Origin: Opitutia bacterium UBA7374
Lineage (GTDB): Bacteria > Verrucomicrobiota > Verrucomicrobiia > Opitutales > Coraliomargaritaceae
Length of the DNA stretch: 18,383 bases
Direction of reading: 5' to 3'
NCBI GenBank assembly: GCA_002469895.1
Contig: DKOA01000071.1
Span: 1 to 18,383 of the forward strand
A program made the position numbers and the translations under genes. Positions 1 through 9,200 of the stretch are shown piece by piece. Position 1 is the stretch's first letter; every line of letters begins with the position of its first letter. The notes under the pieces are model-generated. The model worked only from the letters and a program-made list of their open reading frames with translations, was not told where the DNA came from and searched no databases.

Positions 1-852
1 ATGTTAAACAATAACCCCTCTGCTCATATCGCCTACGTTTCAACAGAGAAATTTACCAATGAGTTTATCCGTGCGATTCAGGAAAATAAGTTGTCTAAGT
101 TTCGCAAATACTACCGCAATGTAGATGCCCTTCTGGTCGATGATATTCACTTCCTTTCCGGCAAGGAAAGTACGCAGGAAGAGTTTTTTCACACTTTTAA
201 CGATCTCTTTGAGTCCGGCCGTCAGATTTTTCTAGCCAGTGATCGTCCGGCAAATGAGATCGAGCGTCTGGAAAATCGTCTGGTTTCACGATTCCAGTGG
301 GGTTTGGTGACGGACATTCAAGCACCGGACTTTGAAACGCGGGTCGCAATTTTTCGCAAAAAAGCGGCCGCTCGTGGTATCGAGTTGGAAGACCCGGTCT
401 TTGAGTTTTTAGCTGAGCGCGTTTGCCGTAACGTCCGCCGGATGGAGGGTGCTCTTACCCGGATCGCCAGTTACAACTCGCTGATCGATCAACAGCTCGA
501 TTTGGAATCCGTGGAGCGTCTGCTCAGTGACTTGTTTTTGGAAGAAGCAGCGTCCAAGATCACAGTCGAACAGATCCAAAACAAGGTCTCCGATTACTAT
601 CAGATCCGCTTTGCAGAGATGGTTGGGCGTCGTCGCACAAGTACAATTGTCGTGCCGCGACAGGTTGCTATGTATATCTCTCGGACCTTGACGAGTGACC
701 CCCTGAAATCAATTGGTGAGGCCTTCGGTGGGCGTGATCACGGCACGGTCATTCACGCCTGTAAACAGGTAGAGAATATGATGGAGCAGGATTGTAGCGT
801 GAAGCGCGCGGTGGATTACCTGATTCATCAACTGTCGCACAACCGGAGCTAG
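1..852 (+). CDS. dnaA: Chromosomal replication initiator DnaA (5' truncated by window edge)
   Basis: DnaA is the AAA+ ATPase that binds DnaA boxes, melts oriC and can act as a transcription factor. The visible 283 residues are the C-terminal part; the Walker A motif and domains I-II lie before base 1, so the ATG at base 1 is an internal codon, not a supported start. Visible signatures are Walker B (ALLVDDIHFL, residues 43-52), sensor 1 (FLASDRP, 77-83), box VII with the arginine finger (LVSRFQWG, Arg97), sensor 2 (NVRRMEGAL, 144-152), and domain IV with the family signature around IGEAFGGRDHGTVIHAC (238-254). The gene downstream is a small unknown protein on the same strand, not dnaN, and no cluster of DnaA boxes is visible after the stop. 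Identity is certain; only the N-terminus is missing. Confidence 0.97.
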   Translation: MLNNNPSAHIAYVSTEKFTNEFIRAIQENKLSKFRKYYRNVDALLVDDIHFLSGKESTQEEFFHTFNDLFESGRQIFLASDRPANEIERLENRLVSRFQWGLVTDIQAPDFETRVAIFRKKAAARGIELEDPVFEFLAERVCRNVRRMEGALTRIASYNSLIDQQLDLESVERLLSDLFLEEAASKITVEQIQNKVSDYYQIRFAEMVGRRRTSTIVVPRQVAMYISRTLTSDPLKSIGEAFGGRDHGTVIHACKQVENMMEQDCSVKRAVDYLIHQLSHNRS

Positions 853-919
853 CCCTGCCTGCGGTTTATCCGTTTCTTGAGTGTTGACTGTCTTCCTTTC
901 TTGCACTGGCTAGGTGTCT

Positions 920-1390
920 ATGAATGTAAACGACTCACAACGCGCCGAAATTGCCGGTTGGGTAGAGGAGGGCTGTTCGATTGCCGATGTGCAAGATCGT
1001 CTACGCGAAAAGTTCTCCATCTCGATGACCTATATGGATGTCCGCTTTCTGGTAGATGATTTGGATATCGAGTTCTCGGAACCCGCCGAAGAATCAGAAA
1101 CGACGGAACCCGCTGAAGGTTTGAAGGATTCGGACGATGAGACAGTGCTTGAGGAGCCCGAACTCGTGGGTGGAGCGGTGACCGTTGCTGTCGATGCGGT
1201 GACGCGCCCCGGAGCGATGGTTAGCGGAACCGTGTCTTTCAGTGACGGCAAAAACATGTCCTGGCAATTAGGGGCCGGCGGCCAACTCGGTCTCATCCCC
1301 GGGGACGATCCGGACTATCGGCCATTGCCGGATGATGTCGAGGAGTTCCAGATCCAACTCCAGAAAGTGTTGCAGGAGAAGGGATACTAG
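920..1390 (+). CDS. Small two-domain protein of unknown function downstream of dnaA
   Basis: I do not recognise a named family. The product is 156 residues from the ATG at 920; an in-frame GTG at 914 would add two. Neither start has a Shine-Dalgarno sequence. About 50 N-terminal residues look like a compact helical, helix-turn-helix-like module (residues 8-50, with EEGCSIADVQDRL and MTYMDVRFLVDDL). A very acidic, low-complexity linker follows (about 52-82, rich in Glu, Asp, Ser and Thr). The C-terminal part (about 85-156) looks like a small beta domain (VSGTVSFSDGKNMSWQLG) ending in a helix (VEEFQIQLQKVL). No signal peptide or membrane segment is visible, so it is probably cytoplasmic. It starts 67 bp after dnaA on the same strand, and a TTGACT hexamer at 884-889 could be a -35 element, although no good -10 follows. 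Whether it binds DNA is speculation. Confidence 0.75.
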   Translation: MNVNDSQRAEIAGWVEEGCSIADVQDRLREKFSISMTYMDVRFLVDDLDIEFSEPAEESETTEPAEGLKDSDDETVLEEPELVGGAVTVAVDAVTRPGAMVSGTVSFSDGKNMSWQLGAGGQLGLIPGDDPDYRPLPDDVEEFQIQLQKVLQEKGY

Positions 1391-1401
1391 GGAGCTCGCC
1401 C

Positions 1402-2103
1402 TTACGGCGCTTTGACGGCTTCGTGAATGGCCACGATGGAGGCCGTCAGGCCGGTCGCTTCTACGCTGGCGAAACCGGCCTGCAAAATCTGCTCGGTGAG
1501 CGTATCCTTGCTGGGGAACTCTTCGATACTGCCGGCCAGATAATCGTATGCGCCCTTATCCCCGGTCGTGAAGGCAGCCAGTCGCGGTAGAATGGCTTTG
1601 AGGTAGACATAATAGAAGGGTCGAAACCAGTTATCCGGTTGGGAAAATTCGAGGATAAAAAGGCGCCCTCCGGGGCGCAATACACGGAGGATTTGCTCCA
1701 GCCCCTGGTGGCGATCTTCGAAGTTACGCACTCCAAATGCGATGGTCACCGCATCGACGGACGCTTCGGGTAGGGGCAATGCCATGCAGTCACCGAAATC
1801 AAAGTTGATGCCTTCATAACTCGCGACTTCATCCCGCTTGCGGCGTGCCTGATCGAGCATGGGTTCGCAAAAGTCCAGACCCTGGATTTCAACGTTTGGT
1901 CCGAGTTTCTCCCGAAGCTTAAATGCTACATCGCCACTTCCAGTCGCTAAATCGACGAGATTGTTGGGTGCATGGGCGCGGACTTTAGCGGCCAACCGAT
2001 TGCGCCAGTGGAAATCTATTCCACCACTGAGCAGGTGATTGGCCAGGTCATAGCGACCGGCGATGCCGGCAAACATCCGACTGACTGCAGTTCCTTCTGG
2101 CAT
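1402..2103 (-). CDS. ubiE: Demethylmenaquinone/ubiquinone C-methyltransferase
   Basis: This is a class I SAM-dependent methyltransferase that performs the C-methylation step of menaquinone (MenG) or ubiquinone (UbiE) synthesis. At 233 residues it has normal family length. Visible features are the N-terminal family signature YDLANHLLSGG (18-28) with FHWR after it, the SAM-binding loop LVDLATGSGDVA (49-60), the acidic SAM-ribose region GLDFCEPML (75-83), the second signature RVLRPGGRLFILEFSQP (140-156), and the typical C-terminal block YDYLAGSIEEFP (186-197). The start lies 2 bp after the stop of the ClpX-like gene, so the two are almost certainly co-transcribed and may be translationally coupled. 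The stop faces the small unknown gene tail to tail across 11 bp. Which quinone is the substrate cannot be read from this window; a menaquinone role (menG) is more likely for this lineage. Confidence 0.94.
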   Translation of the reverse strand: MPEGTAVSRMFAGIAGRYDLANHLLSGGIDFHWRNRLAAKVRAHAPNNLVDLATGSGDVAFKLREKLGPNVEIQGLDFCEPMLDQARRKRDEVASYEGINFDFGDCMALPLPEASVDAVTIAFGVRNFEDRHQGLEQILRVLRPGGRLFILEFSQPDNWFRPFYYVYLKAILPRLAAFTTGDKGAYDYLAGSIEEFPSKDTLTEQILQAGFASVEATGLTASIVAIHEAVKAP

Positions 2104-2105
2104 AA

Positions 2106-3695
2106 TTATTTTTCGGGGTTTTCTTTCAGGCTTTCAATGCTGCGTACGACCCATTTGGAGAGTTCCCCGTCCGGATTTTCTACTGCTGGTTTGCCTATTT
2201 TGAAGACTGTTTGTCCTGTATTGCGGTTGATAATATTGAGACCGTGTTCGAAATCTGTAAATTTCTCTTCGCAGAGAGACTGAAGCGTGCGATCAAGCGC
2301 TTCGGCTTCTGTAATCAGGGCATCAATGGCCAGAGGGCGAAATTCCAGTGTAAATCCGTGTCGTTTTTCAAAGGCGGTACTGAAACGCTTAATGTCGTTG
2401 ATCCATACATCGTGTTGCAGATGCGCGTTTGCCGTCTTGATCTCTCTAAGTGCTGTCACCGGATCCTCTACGGTATGGATGTCGATATCGAAGCGTTTGA
2501 TTGCGGTTGAGGGTAATTCAAATTTGAAATCACGAAACGTACGTTCCAGCACGGTCATCAAACCACGGGCGCCGGTACGCTCTTTTGCGGCTTTTCCGGC
2601 AATCGCGAGAATGGCCTCTGCAGAGATATTGAAATCGATACCATAACCTGTGAAGTCATCTCGGTATTGATTCAGAATACTGCCTTCCGAGCTCGTCAGT
2701 ATACGAGCCAGGTCAGCTTCTTTCAGTGGTTCGCAGGCTACCCGTACCGGTACGCGGCCAATAAATTCAGGTTCGAATCCGTATTTGATGAAATCCTGCG
2801 TTTCGGACTTCTGCAGATAGAGTGCGGTATCTTCACCCGTCTCTCGTAAATCGGCACCAAAGCCCATCTCGCTTTTGGTTAATCGCTTGCGAATGGATTC
2901 TCCCAACTTATCGAAAGCACCACTTACGATGAAGAGAATATGGCGGGTGTTGATGGATTTGGGGCGTGGCCGACCGCCACGTTGCATTTCCATCGCCGCT
3001 TGCATCTGCGACATCATGTCGGTCGGGCTGATCAGGTTGACATCGGTCTCTTCCATCAATTTTAGAAGATTAATCTGCACACCGCGCCCCGAGACATCTC
3101 GGCTGCCCTGACTGGAATCGCTGGCAATTTTATCGATTTCATCGACAAAAATGATTCCGTACTGGGCCAACTCAATGTCGCCCCCGGCGGTTTTTACGAG
3201 ATCGCGGACGAGGTCTTCCACATCGCTGCCGACATAGCCAGTTTCGGAAAATTTCGTGGCATCCGCTTTAACGAAGGGAACACCGATGAGCCGAGCGATG
3301 TTTTTTATGAGGTAGGTTTTCCCGACGCCGGTGGGGCCGAGTAGTAATATATTCTGCTTGCTGTATTCGCCGGCCATACCGACTTTTCCGGCAAGTCGCT
3401 GCCGGGCCTGATTGTAGTGATCACAGATGGCTACAGAGAGTACCTTTTTCGCTTCATCCTGACGGATGACAAAGCGATCTAAATAATCACGGATCTCTTT
3501 TGGCTTTAAGTGAAAATCCCGGACTGCTTTGATTGCCTTGTTTTCACTATCCGACGAATCACCGACCGATGGCTCTTCGCTGGTACTGGAATCTGGTTTT
3601 CCTGTTGCGGACACCTTGACATTCGCTCCTTTAAAGAGTTCGCTAAGCTGTTTTTGAATTTCCTCTAGTGGATTCGGCGGTTCTTTTTCACTCAT
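2106..3695 (-). CDS. clpX: ClpX-like AAA+ unfoldase lacking the zinc domain, with a C-terminal extension
   Basis: This is a ClpX-class AAA+ ATPase, a family that unfolds tagged proteins and usually feeds them to ClpP. The start at 3695 gives 529 residues; an ATG at 3737 preceded by AAGGT would add 14. In numbering from 3737: Walker A GPTGVGKT (134-141), pore loop GYVG (167-170), Walker B IIFVDEID (195-202), RDVSGRGVQINLLKL (213-227), arginine finger region EFIGR (324-328) and sensor 2 GARGL (389-393) are all present and ClpX-like. MGF at 291-293 sits where ClpX carries the ClpP-docking IGF loop. Two things are unusual. The first ~70 residues are a Ser/Glu-rich linker with no Cys4 zinc-binding domain, and about 120 residues follow the normal ClpX end. 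No clpP is nearby. It leads the clpX-menG pair and diverges from the HU gene. The ATPase class is sure; use of ClpP is uncertain, and a canonical clpX may exist elsewhere. Confidence 0.87.
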   Translation of the reverse strand: MSEKEPPNPLEEIQKQLSELFKGANVKVSATGKPDSSTSEEPSVGDSSDSENKAIKAVRDFHLKPKEIRDYLDRFVIRQDEAKKVLSVAICDHYNQARQRLAGKVGMAGEYSKQNILLLGPTGVGKTYLIKNIARLIGVPFVKADATKFSETGYVGSDVEDLVRDLVKTAGGDIELAQYGIIFVDEIDKIASDSSQGSRDVSGRGVQINLLKLMEETDVNLISPTDMMSQMQAAMEMQRGGRPRPKSINTRHILFIVSGAFDKLGESIRKRLTKSEMGFGADLRETGEDTALYLQKSETQDFIKYGFEPEFIGRVPVRVACEPLKEADLARILTSSEGSILNQYRDDFTGYGIDFNISAEAILAIAGKAAKERTGARGLMTVLERTFRDFKFELPSTAIKRFDIDIHTVEDPVTALREIKTANAHLQHDVWINDIKRFSTAFEKRHGFTLEFRPLAIDALITEAEALDRTLQSLCEEKFTDFEHGLNIINRNTGQTVFKIGKPAVENPDGELSKWVVRSIESLKENPEK

Positions 3696-3742
3696 GTTTG
3701 ATTCTGATTTGACAGCGGTTTTTTTGCACCGAAGCATCTACC

Positions 3743-3772
3743 TTGTCTTTGATCCATATTTATTCGAATAAT
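3743..3772 (+). promoter_or_regulatory. Possible promoter for the HU-family gene
   Basis: TTGTCT (3743-3748) and AATAAT (3767-3772) are separated by 18 bp in the short AT-rich divergent gap, and the HU start codon follows at 3781. If used, the transcript would be leaderless or nearly so, which would fit the absence of a Shine-Dalgarno sequence. Two hexamer matches in AT-rich DNA are weak evidence. Confidence 0.25.
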
Positions 3773-3780
3773 CTTTTAAA

Positions 3781-4107
3781 ATGTCTAATAATTTAACCAA
3801 ACGCGATATCGTACTGGATATTTACGATAAAACCGAATTTCCGCAAAAAGAAGTGCGCGAGACGGTGCAGCGTACGCTGGATGCGATTGCGCAAGCGTTA
3901 GCGGAGGGGCGTAATGTAGAGCTTCGCAATTTTGGTGTTTTTGAAGTACAAGTACGCAAGTCCCGCATCGGGCGCAACCCGAACAAGCCGGAGACCGATG
4001 TCGTCATACCGACGCGCGCGGTGATTAAGTTCAAGGCGGGCAAAGAGTTGAAGGCAGCGTTAGATGAAATGGACATCAAAACTCTCCAAGCAGACAAACA
4101 GGGCTGA
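3781..4107 (+). CDS. HU/IHF-family nucleoid-associated DNA-binding protein
   Basis: This is a histone-like protein that binds and bends DNA as a dimer. The 108 residues match the HU/IHF fold: N-terminal helices (LTKRDIVLDIYDKTEFPQKE, 5-24), the beta segment VELRNFGVFEVQVR (46-59), the DNA-intercalating arm motif GRNPNKP (64-70) with its conserved proline, and the terminal strand-helix PTRAVIKFKAGKELK (77-91). A tail of about 15 residues beyond the usual HU end carries no motif. The ATG at 3781 is the only reasonable start and has no Shine-Dalgarno sequence. The gene diverges from the ClpX-like gene and is followed 32 bp later by hisS on the same strand. HU versus IHF subunit cannot be decided from the sequence, so no symbol is given. 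Confidence 0.93.
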   Translation: MSNNLTKRDIVLDIYDKTEFPQKEVRETVQRTLDAIAQALAEGRNVELRNFGVFEVQVRKSRIGRNPNKPETDVVIPTRAVIKFKAGKELKAALDEMDIKTLQADKQG

Positions 4108-4139
4108 CCTGTGATGGTCTGTAAGCCAATCCCAGCGTA

Positions 4140-5492
4140 ATGGAGTTTGAAACACTACCGGGATTCAGGGACTTTCTCCCGGATGCCTGCTCGGCTCGCA
4201 ACTCGATTTTTGACCATTGGCGTTTAGCCGCTGAATCGTTCAATTTTCAGGAGTATGACGCCCCTGTTCTGGAGCCATTGGAGTTGTTTATTGAGAAAAG
4301 TGGTGAAGAAATTGTCGGGCAGTTGTTTAACTTTACCGACCGGGGAGACCGATCGGTTGCCTTGCGGCCGGAGATGACCCCAACTCTGGCGCGTTTGGTT
4401 GGTGCCCGCGCAAACAGCCTGAAGCGGCCGGTCAAGTGGTTTACGATTGGTGAGCACTACCGATATGAACGCCCTCAAAAGGGCAGGCTGCGTGCTTTTT
4501 ACCAGTTCAATGCGGATATTCTGGGAGAGTCGGGACCGGGGGCGGATGCGGAGTTAATCGCTCTACTGGCCCATACCTTGCGATCATTTGGATTGGCTGC
4601 GGATGATTTTGTCATCCGCTTGAGTGACCGCAATCTCTGGTGGTCAATCCTTGCCGCAGAGGATTTAGAGACGGAGAAAGCCATCGAGGTACTGGGCATC
4701 ATCGACAAAATGGATCGTATGGGTCGTGAGCGGCTGCTGGAAAAATTGGCCGATGCGGTGGGTTCCCGCGCCGGGGAAGTCTGTGCTCGAATTGATGCGG
4801 TCAGGGAGATTCGTGACTTTGCTGCGCTGGAGTCAATGATCCGTAGTCTGCCTCTAGAAGGAGCGTCTGCCGAGGCGCTTCATGCCCGTGTAGAAGATTG
4901 GCGCTGCCTGATGGAACTACTTTCGCACTTGGGTGTGGGCGATTCGGTACGAATTGATCTGAGCATTGTACGCGGGTTGGCCTATTACACAGGCTTTGTT
5001 TTTGAGGCGTTTGAGGCGAGTGGTGCCGGTCGGGCTTTAGCTGGTGGTGGGCGCTACGATGATCTGGTGCAGAAGTTGGGTGGTCCGGCCATGCCGGCAG
5101 TGGGTTTTGCTATGGGTGATGTGACTTTGGCCGATCTCTTGCAGGAAAAGTCGATCGATTTGGAGCCTCCAGCCAAAGCAGATTTTGTTTGTGTTATTGG
5201 TGGTGTAGAGGAGCAGTGCTTCGCTTTGCAGGATGTCGCGTGCCTGCGTCATCTCGGGTACCGGGTGGAGTATCCCTTGAAGAGCCAGAATTTTGGCAAA
5301 CAGTTGAAAGCAGCGGTACAAAGTGGCGCTTCCTTTGCGTTGATTTATGGCTCGGAAGAGCGGGAGCAGGGTGTTGTCCGCGTTCGGGATTTACGGACAG
5401 CGACAGAGCTTGTTCTACCACGGGAAAAGCTAGCGTCAGCGGTTTCCGGGATTATCGCTGACGGAATCGAATCCCTTACGTCTGGTGACTGA
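4140..5492 (+). CDS. hisS: Histidyl-tRNA synthetase
   Basis: This class II aminoacyl-tRNA synthetase charges tRNA-His with histidine in the cytoplasm. At 450 residues it has normal length for the bacterial enzyme. Visible landmarks are the N-terminal GFRDFLP block (8-14), motif 2 (FTIGEHYRYERPQKGRLRAF, 101-120), the histidine-specific signature RGLAYYTGFVFE (278-289), motif 3 around ALAGGGRYDDLV and GFAMG (299-326), and a C-terminal anticodon-binding domain from about residue 345, including YPLKSQNFGKQLK (378-390) and ALIYGSEE (400-407). The ATG at 4140 is supported by the alignable LPGFRDFLP start but has no Shine-Dalgarno sequence. It sits between the HU gene and mazG on the same strand, with gaps of 32 and 19 bp, suggesting a short operon. 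Nothing essential is missing. Confidence 0.97.
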   Translation: MEFETLPGFRDFLPDACSARNSIFDHWRLAAESFNFQEYDAPVLEPLELFIEKSGEEIVGQLFNFTDRGDRSVALRPEMTPTLARLVGARANSLKRPVKWFTIGEHYRYERPQKGRLRAFYQFNADILGESGPGADAELIALLAHTLRSFGLAADDFVIRLSDRNLWWSILAAEDLETEKAIEVLGIIDKMDRMGRERLLEKLADAVGSRAGEVCARIDAVREIRDFAALESMIRSLPLEGASAEALHARVEDWRCLMELLSHLGVGDSVRIDLSIVRGLAYYTGFVFEAFEASGAGRALAGGGRYDDLVQKLGGPAMPAVGFAMGDVTLADLLQEKSIDLEPPAKADFVCVIGGVEEQCFALQDVACLRHLGYRVEYPLKSQNFGKQLKAAVQSGASFALIYGSEEREQGVVRVRDLRTATELVLPREKLASAVSGIIADGIESLTSGD

Positions 5493-5511
5493 GGTTGCCT
5501 GTATTTCCCAA

Positions 5512-6195
5512 ATGTCGATGCATTCAATAGATGATTTATTACAGACCGTAGCGGCTCTGCGTGACCCCGAGAGCGGTTGCCCTTGGGATATCGAGCAGAC
5601 CCACCAGTCGATAGCAGATTGCTTGATCGATGAATGCTGTGAATTATTGCAAACGATTGATCGAAACGATCTTCACCATATGGAGGAGGAGCTCGGCGAC
5701 GTGCTGTTACAGGTGGTTATGCATGCACAGATGGCGAAGGAGAGCGGCCACTTTGATTTTGCAGATGTTTGTCGTGTCGTGAACGAGAAACTGGTGCGCC
5801 GTCACCCCCATGTCTTCGGGGATAACCGTTTGGCCGGTTCAGATGCTGTGCTTCAGCAATGGGACAAGATAAAGGCCGGTGAGGTAAAGCGTGGGCCAAA
5901 GCAGTCGGGTCGATTCAAAGACTTGCCGCGGCAGTTGCCTGCACTGATGTATGCTCAGGATGTTTATAAGCAAATCTGTAAACAGGCGATGGATGCGGAT
6001 GCAGTGATCAACCGGGAGGCGATCGATGCGGAAGCAAAATCGATGGACGAAGATGTTGCTGAAATGGGTCGTAAATTATTTGAGATTGCCGCGGCATGCC
6101 GAATCAAGGGAATTGAGCCGGAGTCGGCCCTGCGTCGTTACACTCAAAAAGTTGTGGACACACTGGAAAGTGCTCCAGAGAGCACCGGCGCCTAA
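5512..6195 (+). CDS. mazG: MazG-family nucleoside triphosphate pyrophosphohydrolase
   Basis: MazG hydrolyses (d)NTPs to NMP plus pyrophosphate and is linked to nucleotide-pool cleaning and (p)ppGpp levels. The start at 5512 gives 227 residues. ATG 5518 fits the E. coli start (M-x-x-ID-x-LL) slightly better, and a GTG at 5485 would overlap hisS. The N-terminal MazG domain is clear: LRDPESGCPWDIEQT (16-30), metal-ligand motifs ECCE (41-44) and EELGD (59-63), then RRHPHVFGD (96-104). The second domain (from about LPALM, 142-146) is shortened. The expected EExxE is not found, and the second ligand motif reads AEMGRK (183-188), with Arg where Asp is normal. In E. coli MazG the C-terminal domain is reported as the active one, so activity may have moved to the first domain here. 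It follows hisS by 19 bp and faces the large minus-strand gene across 40 bp. Confidence 0.9.
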   Translation: MSMHSIDDLLQTVAALRDPESGCPWDIEQTHQSIADCLIDECCELLQTIDRNDLHHMEEELGDVLLQVVMHAQMAKESGHFDFADVCRVVNEKLVRRHPHVFGDNRLAGSDAVLQQWDKIKAGEVKRGPKQSGRFKDLPRQLPALMYAQDVYKQICKQAMDADAVINREAIDAEAKSMDEDVAEMGRKLFEIAAACRIKGIEPESALRRYTQKVVDTLESAPESTGA

Positions 6196-6235
6196 GTGCG
6201 TTTAAAAATATACTTCGGAGCACTAGAAAAGTGAT

Positions 6236-9200
6236 CTATACAAACCGGTCAGCGGGTTGTTCTACGACCAAGTAGTCAATCTGATTGAGTCGGTGGAGGA
6301 TGGAACCTGAGGTTTCCGCATCGAGCGAGTCTGTTCCCAGAGTGACTTTTTTCCCGTTTAGGTAGTGGATGTCGATACGGGCTTCAGGAGCTTGACTGCG
6401 CTGGTAGATCACTGGTGTCTGTGCGATTGTAAAGAGGAGCGCTTCGGGCGGAATTTCCAGCGTGCTTTCAGATCCGTCCGCCCGTACGATTTTCGCCGAG
6501 TAGGATTTTTCCGTTAGTTCAGCTGCTCGTAGTATGCGCGGGTGGAAGCGTAGGCTACTTTCCTGCAGGTTGACGCCCAATTCAAGAAAGCGGCAGATTA
6601 TGCCTTCTTTAACCATTCCGGTGAGACCGGGTTGCGAAGCTCCGGCATGTGACGGAGTGTGGGAGTAGGCATCCGCTGGAAATGCGCCGTAATCTGCCGG
6701 CGACTTGCGGAAACCCAGACCGTTTTGAATGGCATAGTAATTTTCTGTGAGTGACTGAAAAAGGCTGTCGTTATTGTTGTTGAGGGTGACTTCAAGGGTG
6801 GCCAGCATCAGTTTCGATACCATGTGCCAGTAGATTGAACCGAGACCTTCATAGGCAAACATGGAGCCGCTCCGCCCGGTGAAGGCTTTGTGGTTAAAAG
6901 TTTTTTCATAGAGATCATGGATCTTTTCCCGGTCGGTACGGACCGCTTGCTCGAAGGTCGTCTCTTTTGCCAATTGATCGAGTATCGTATCGACTTCAAA
7001 TCGGTTGCGGATGCTGTGGTGAAAACGCATGCAGCCATCTCCGGAGGGGACGAGGAGGCGATAATCCTTATCCGCGAGCATTTTGATGACGAGCGACAGG
7101 CTCTGTGCTTCTTCTGCCGAAACTTTGTTTATCTCGAGAAAGGTCGGAAGCTCTTTGTCGGGATAGAGAAGATAACTGCGCCGGCGTCTGCAGTAGAGGG
7201 GGCTATCGGGGAGTTTTTTGAGGATATCCAGAGCCTGTTCTGCGGAAATCGCTTGCGAACTCAGCGCAGCCACTTGTCCTTCCAGCATCGGGTCTAAGTG
7301 CTCGATGAAAGCTGTCTCACCCTCGATGTGGAGAATATTATAGGCGTGGTAGAGACCATCCGGTCGGTGGCTTATACGAATCGTGTGGGCCAGGTGATTA
7401 CGCGCTTTGGCCAGAAATCTACGGATTTCATCGATCTGCAGTGATTGGTTTTTGCCAAAATTATTTTGGTAGATGCGCTGCCGGTAGTGCTCGCCGATGT
7501 GTCCAAGCCCACGCATCGTAGCGAGTCGTGCTTGATCCGTTGCGGTCGTTGTCAGGGGGTCAGTTTCGAGTTCCTTATCGATTGAACGGAGGAAATCTGC
7601 CAATGCCTGAAAACAGGTAAAGTCACCTTCCCGGCCATCCATGATTCCTTCGAGGAAGCAAATATAGCGATGCAGGTAGCAGGTGGTGACCAGAGAAAGG
7701 CCATTTCCAGCAAGCGCATTGTTTGCGTCGTTCCATTCCGGTCTCTGCGTATTCATCCAAATGCCTCCGCCGGGAACCAGATTACTTATTTTAACAAGGG
7801 CAGGTAGAAGAAGTTTCTCCAGTAGGCTGGCCTGCCTCAGATTGCCGTCCGTATCATGGACCAATTTACCATCGGCTCCTATCCGGTTGCTTCGTTCCGC
7901 AATCAATTGATTGCGTGCTGTGTTGAAGTGAATCGTGTGCTTTGGATCCTTTTCTATTTCACTGTGGCTCTTTAGTTCATAAGGCACATCGGCGAAGACG
8001 AAGTCCCGGTCCTCCAACTGCTCAGTTAGGGCAGTCGCATCCAGATTTTGGGCGAACTCCAGCAGCTTGAGTAGATAAATGATTTGATGATCGCCCCAAT
8101 AGCCGATGGATGCCCAGGGGTCCTCTTCGTCAGGCTCTTCCCATTCGATCCCTTCGCTCGTGATCCGATATGGATTGTAGCCGTCTGCGGTGGATGCATT
8201 GAGGAACTTATGGATGAACGCTAAATTGTACTGCGGAAAACTCCATGCCAGAGCCTCCCAGTTTTGAAAGATGTCTCGCCAGTTGCCTTGAAAACCAACA
8301 ATGGGATTACCCCGTTCGTCAGTGGTTTGTATGGTAAATTGATTCCATGGGCGACTGGGATCTCCATGCCGACGACTGAAGATGAGCGGCAGGTATTCCA
8401 TGCAAGTGCGGCGGAGTCGGGTACTTGTTGCGGCCACCAGTTCGATCAATTCGGCCCGGCTAATCGACGCTGCCGGGAGGGAGCTCAGCCAGGCCGCTTC
8501 ATCCGGTTTCAGATCGTGATGAATTTTAGCGATGTGCCCACGCAAAATATCCGGACAAATCTGATATCCTTCAGCAAAGACCCCGCCGCGCATGATATTG
8601 TAGAGCACATTCGCCCGGTGGTGGCTGATCATATCCTCATCTCTGGAGACTTGTAGGCCGTCCGCCGAGGCGATCAATGTGTTCAGTTTTTCGCTACCCC
8701 GGGAGATGTCTTCCAGAACCTCTTCGAGGAGTGCCTGCGGTTGTATGAGTGCTTCTTCTAAATCGGCGACCTTGCTCTGCGTGGAATTCACATCGGCGAC
8801 CTGAGTCCATTCGCGTGACTCGCCTGCAGGTATTTGCATAATCCCGGCATTAAAGTAGGCGCCCTTTTTGGCGCGGAGTTTCGATTTTTTCTCTTTAGCG
8901 AGAGGCTCTTCGATAAAATTATTGGCCTCTTCACAACTTAGCAGAATTTCACTTTGCGGCCAACCGACAGACCAAACTGTGGTTGCGAGGAGACATTCTA
9001 AAGGTATCGCTTCATCAATTAGGCTGGCCGCCATGCGGTGAACCAGAAGCTTGTTTGCCGGATCCAACTCGCTTAGGCGATAGGCGTCTACCAAGCAACT
9101 GTAGCTTAGCTGGGTGCGCGCATCGATCCCGGAAGGGAGTATGTCTGCCAGGCCGTCAACGACGTTCAGTTCATGTTCTTCAGTGCCCTGGTTTTGCAGC

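Noticed and set aside
6195..6235. Small repeats AGTGC...GCACT and CACT-AGAAA-AGTG between convergent mazG and the GH94-like gene
   Set aside because: Four- to five-base arms without a T-run are expected by chance and do not make a credible terminator.
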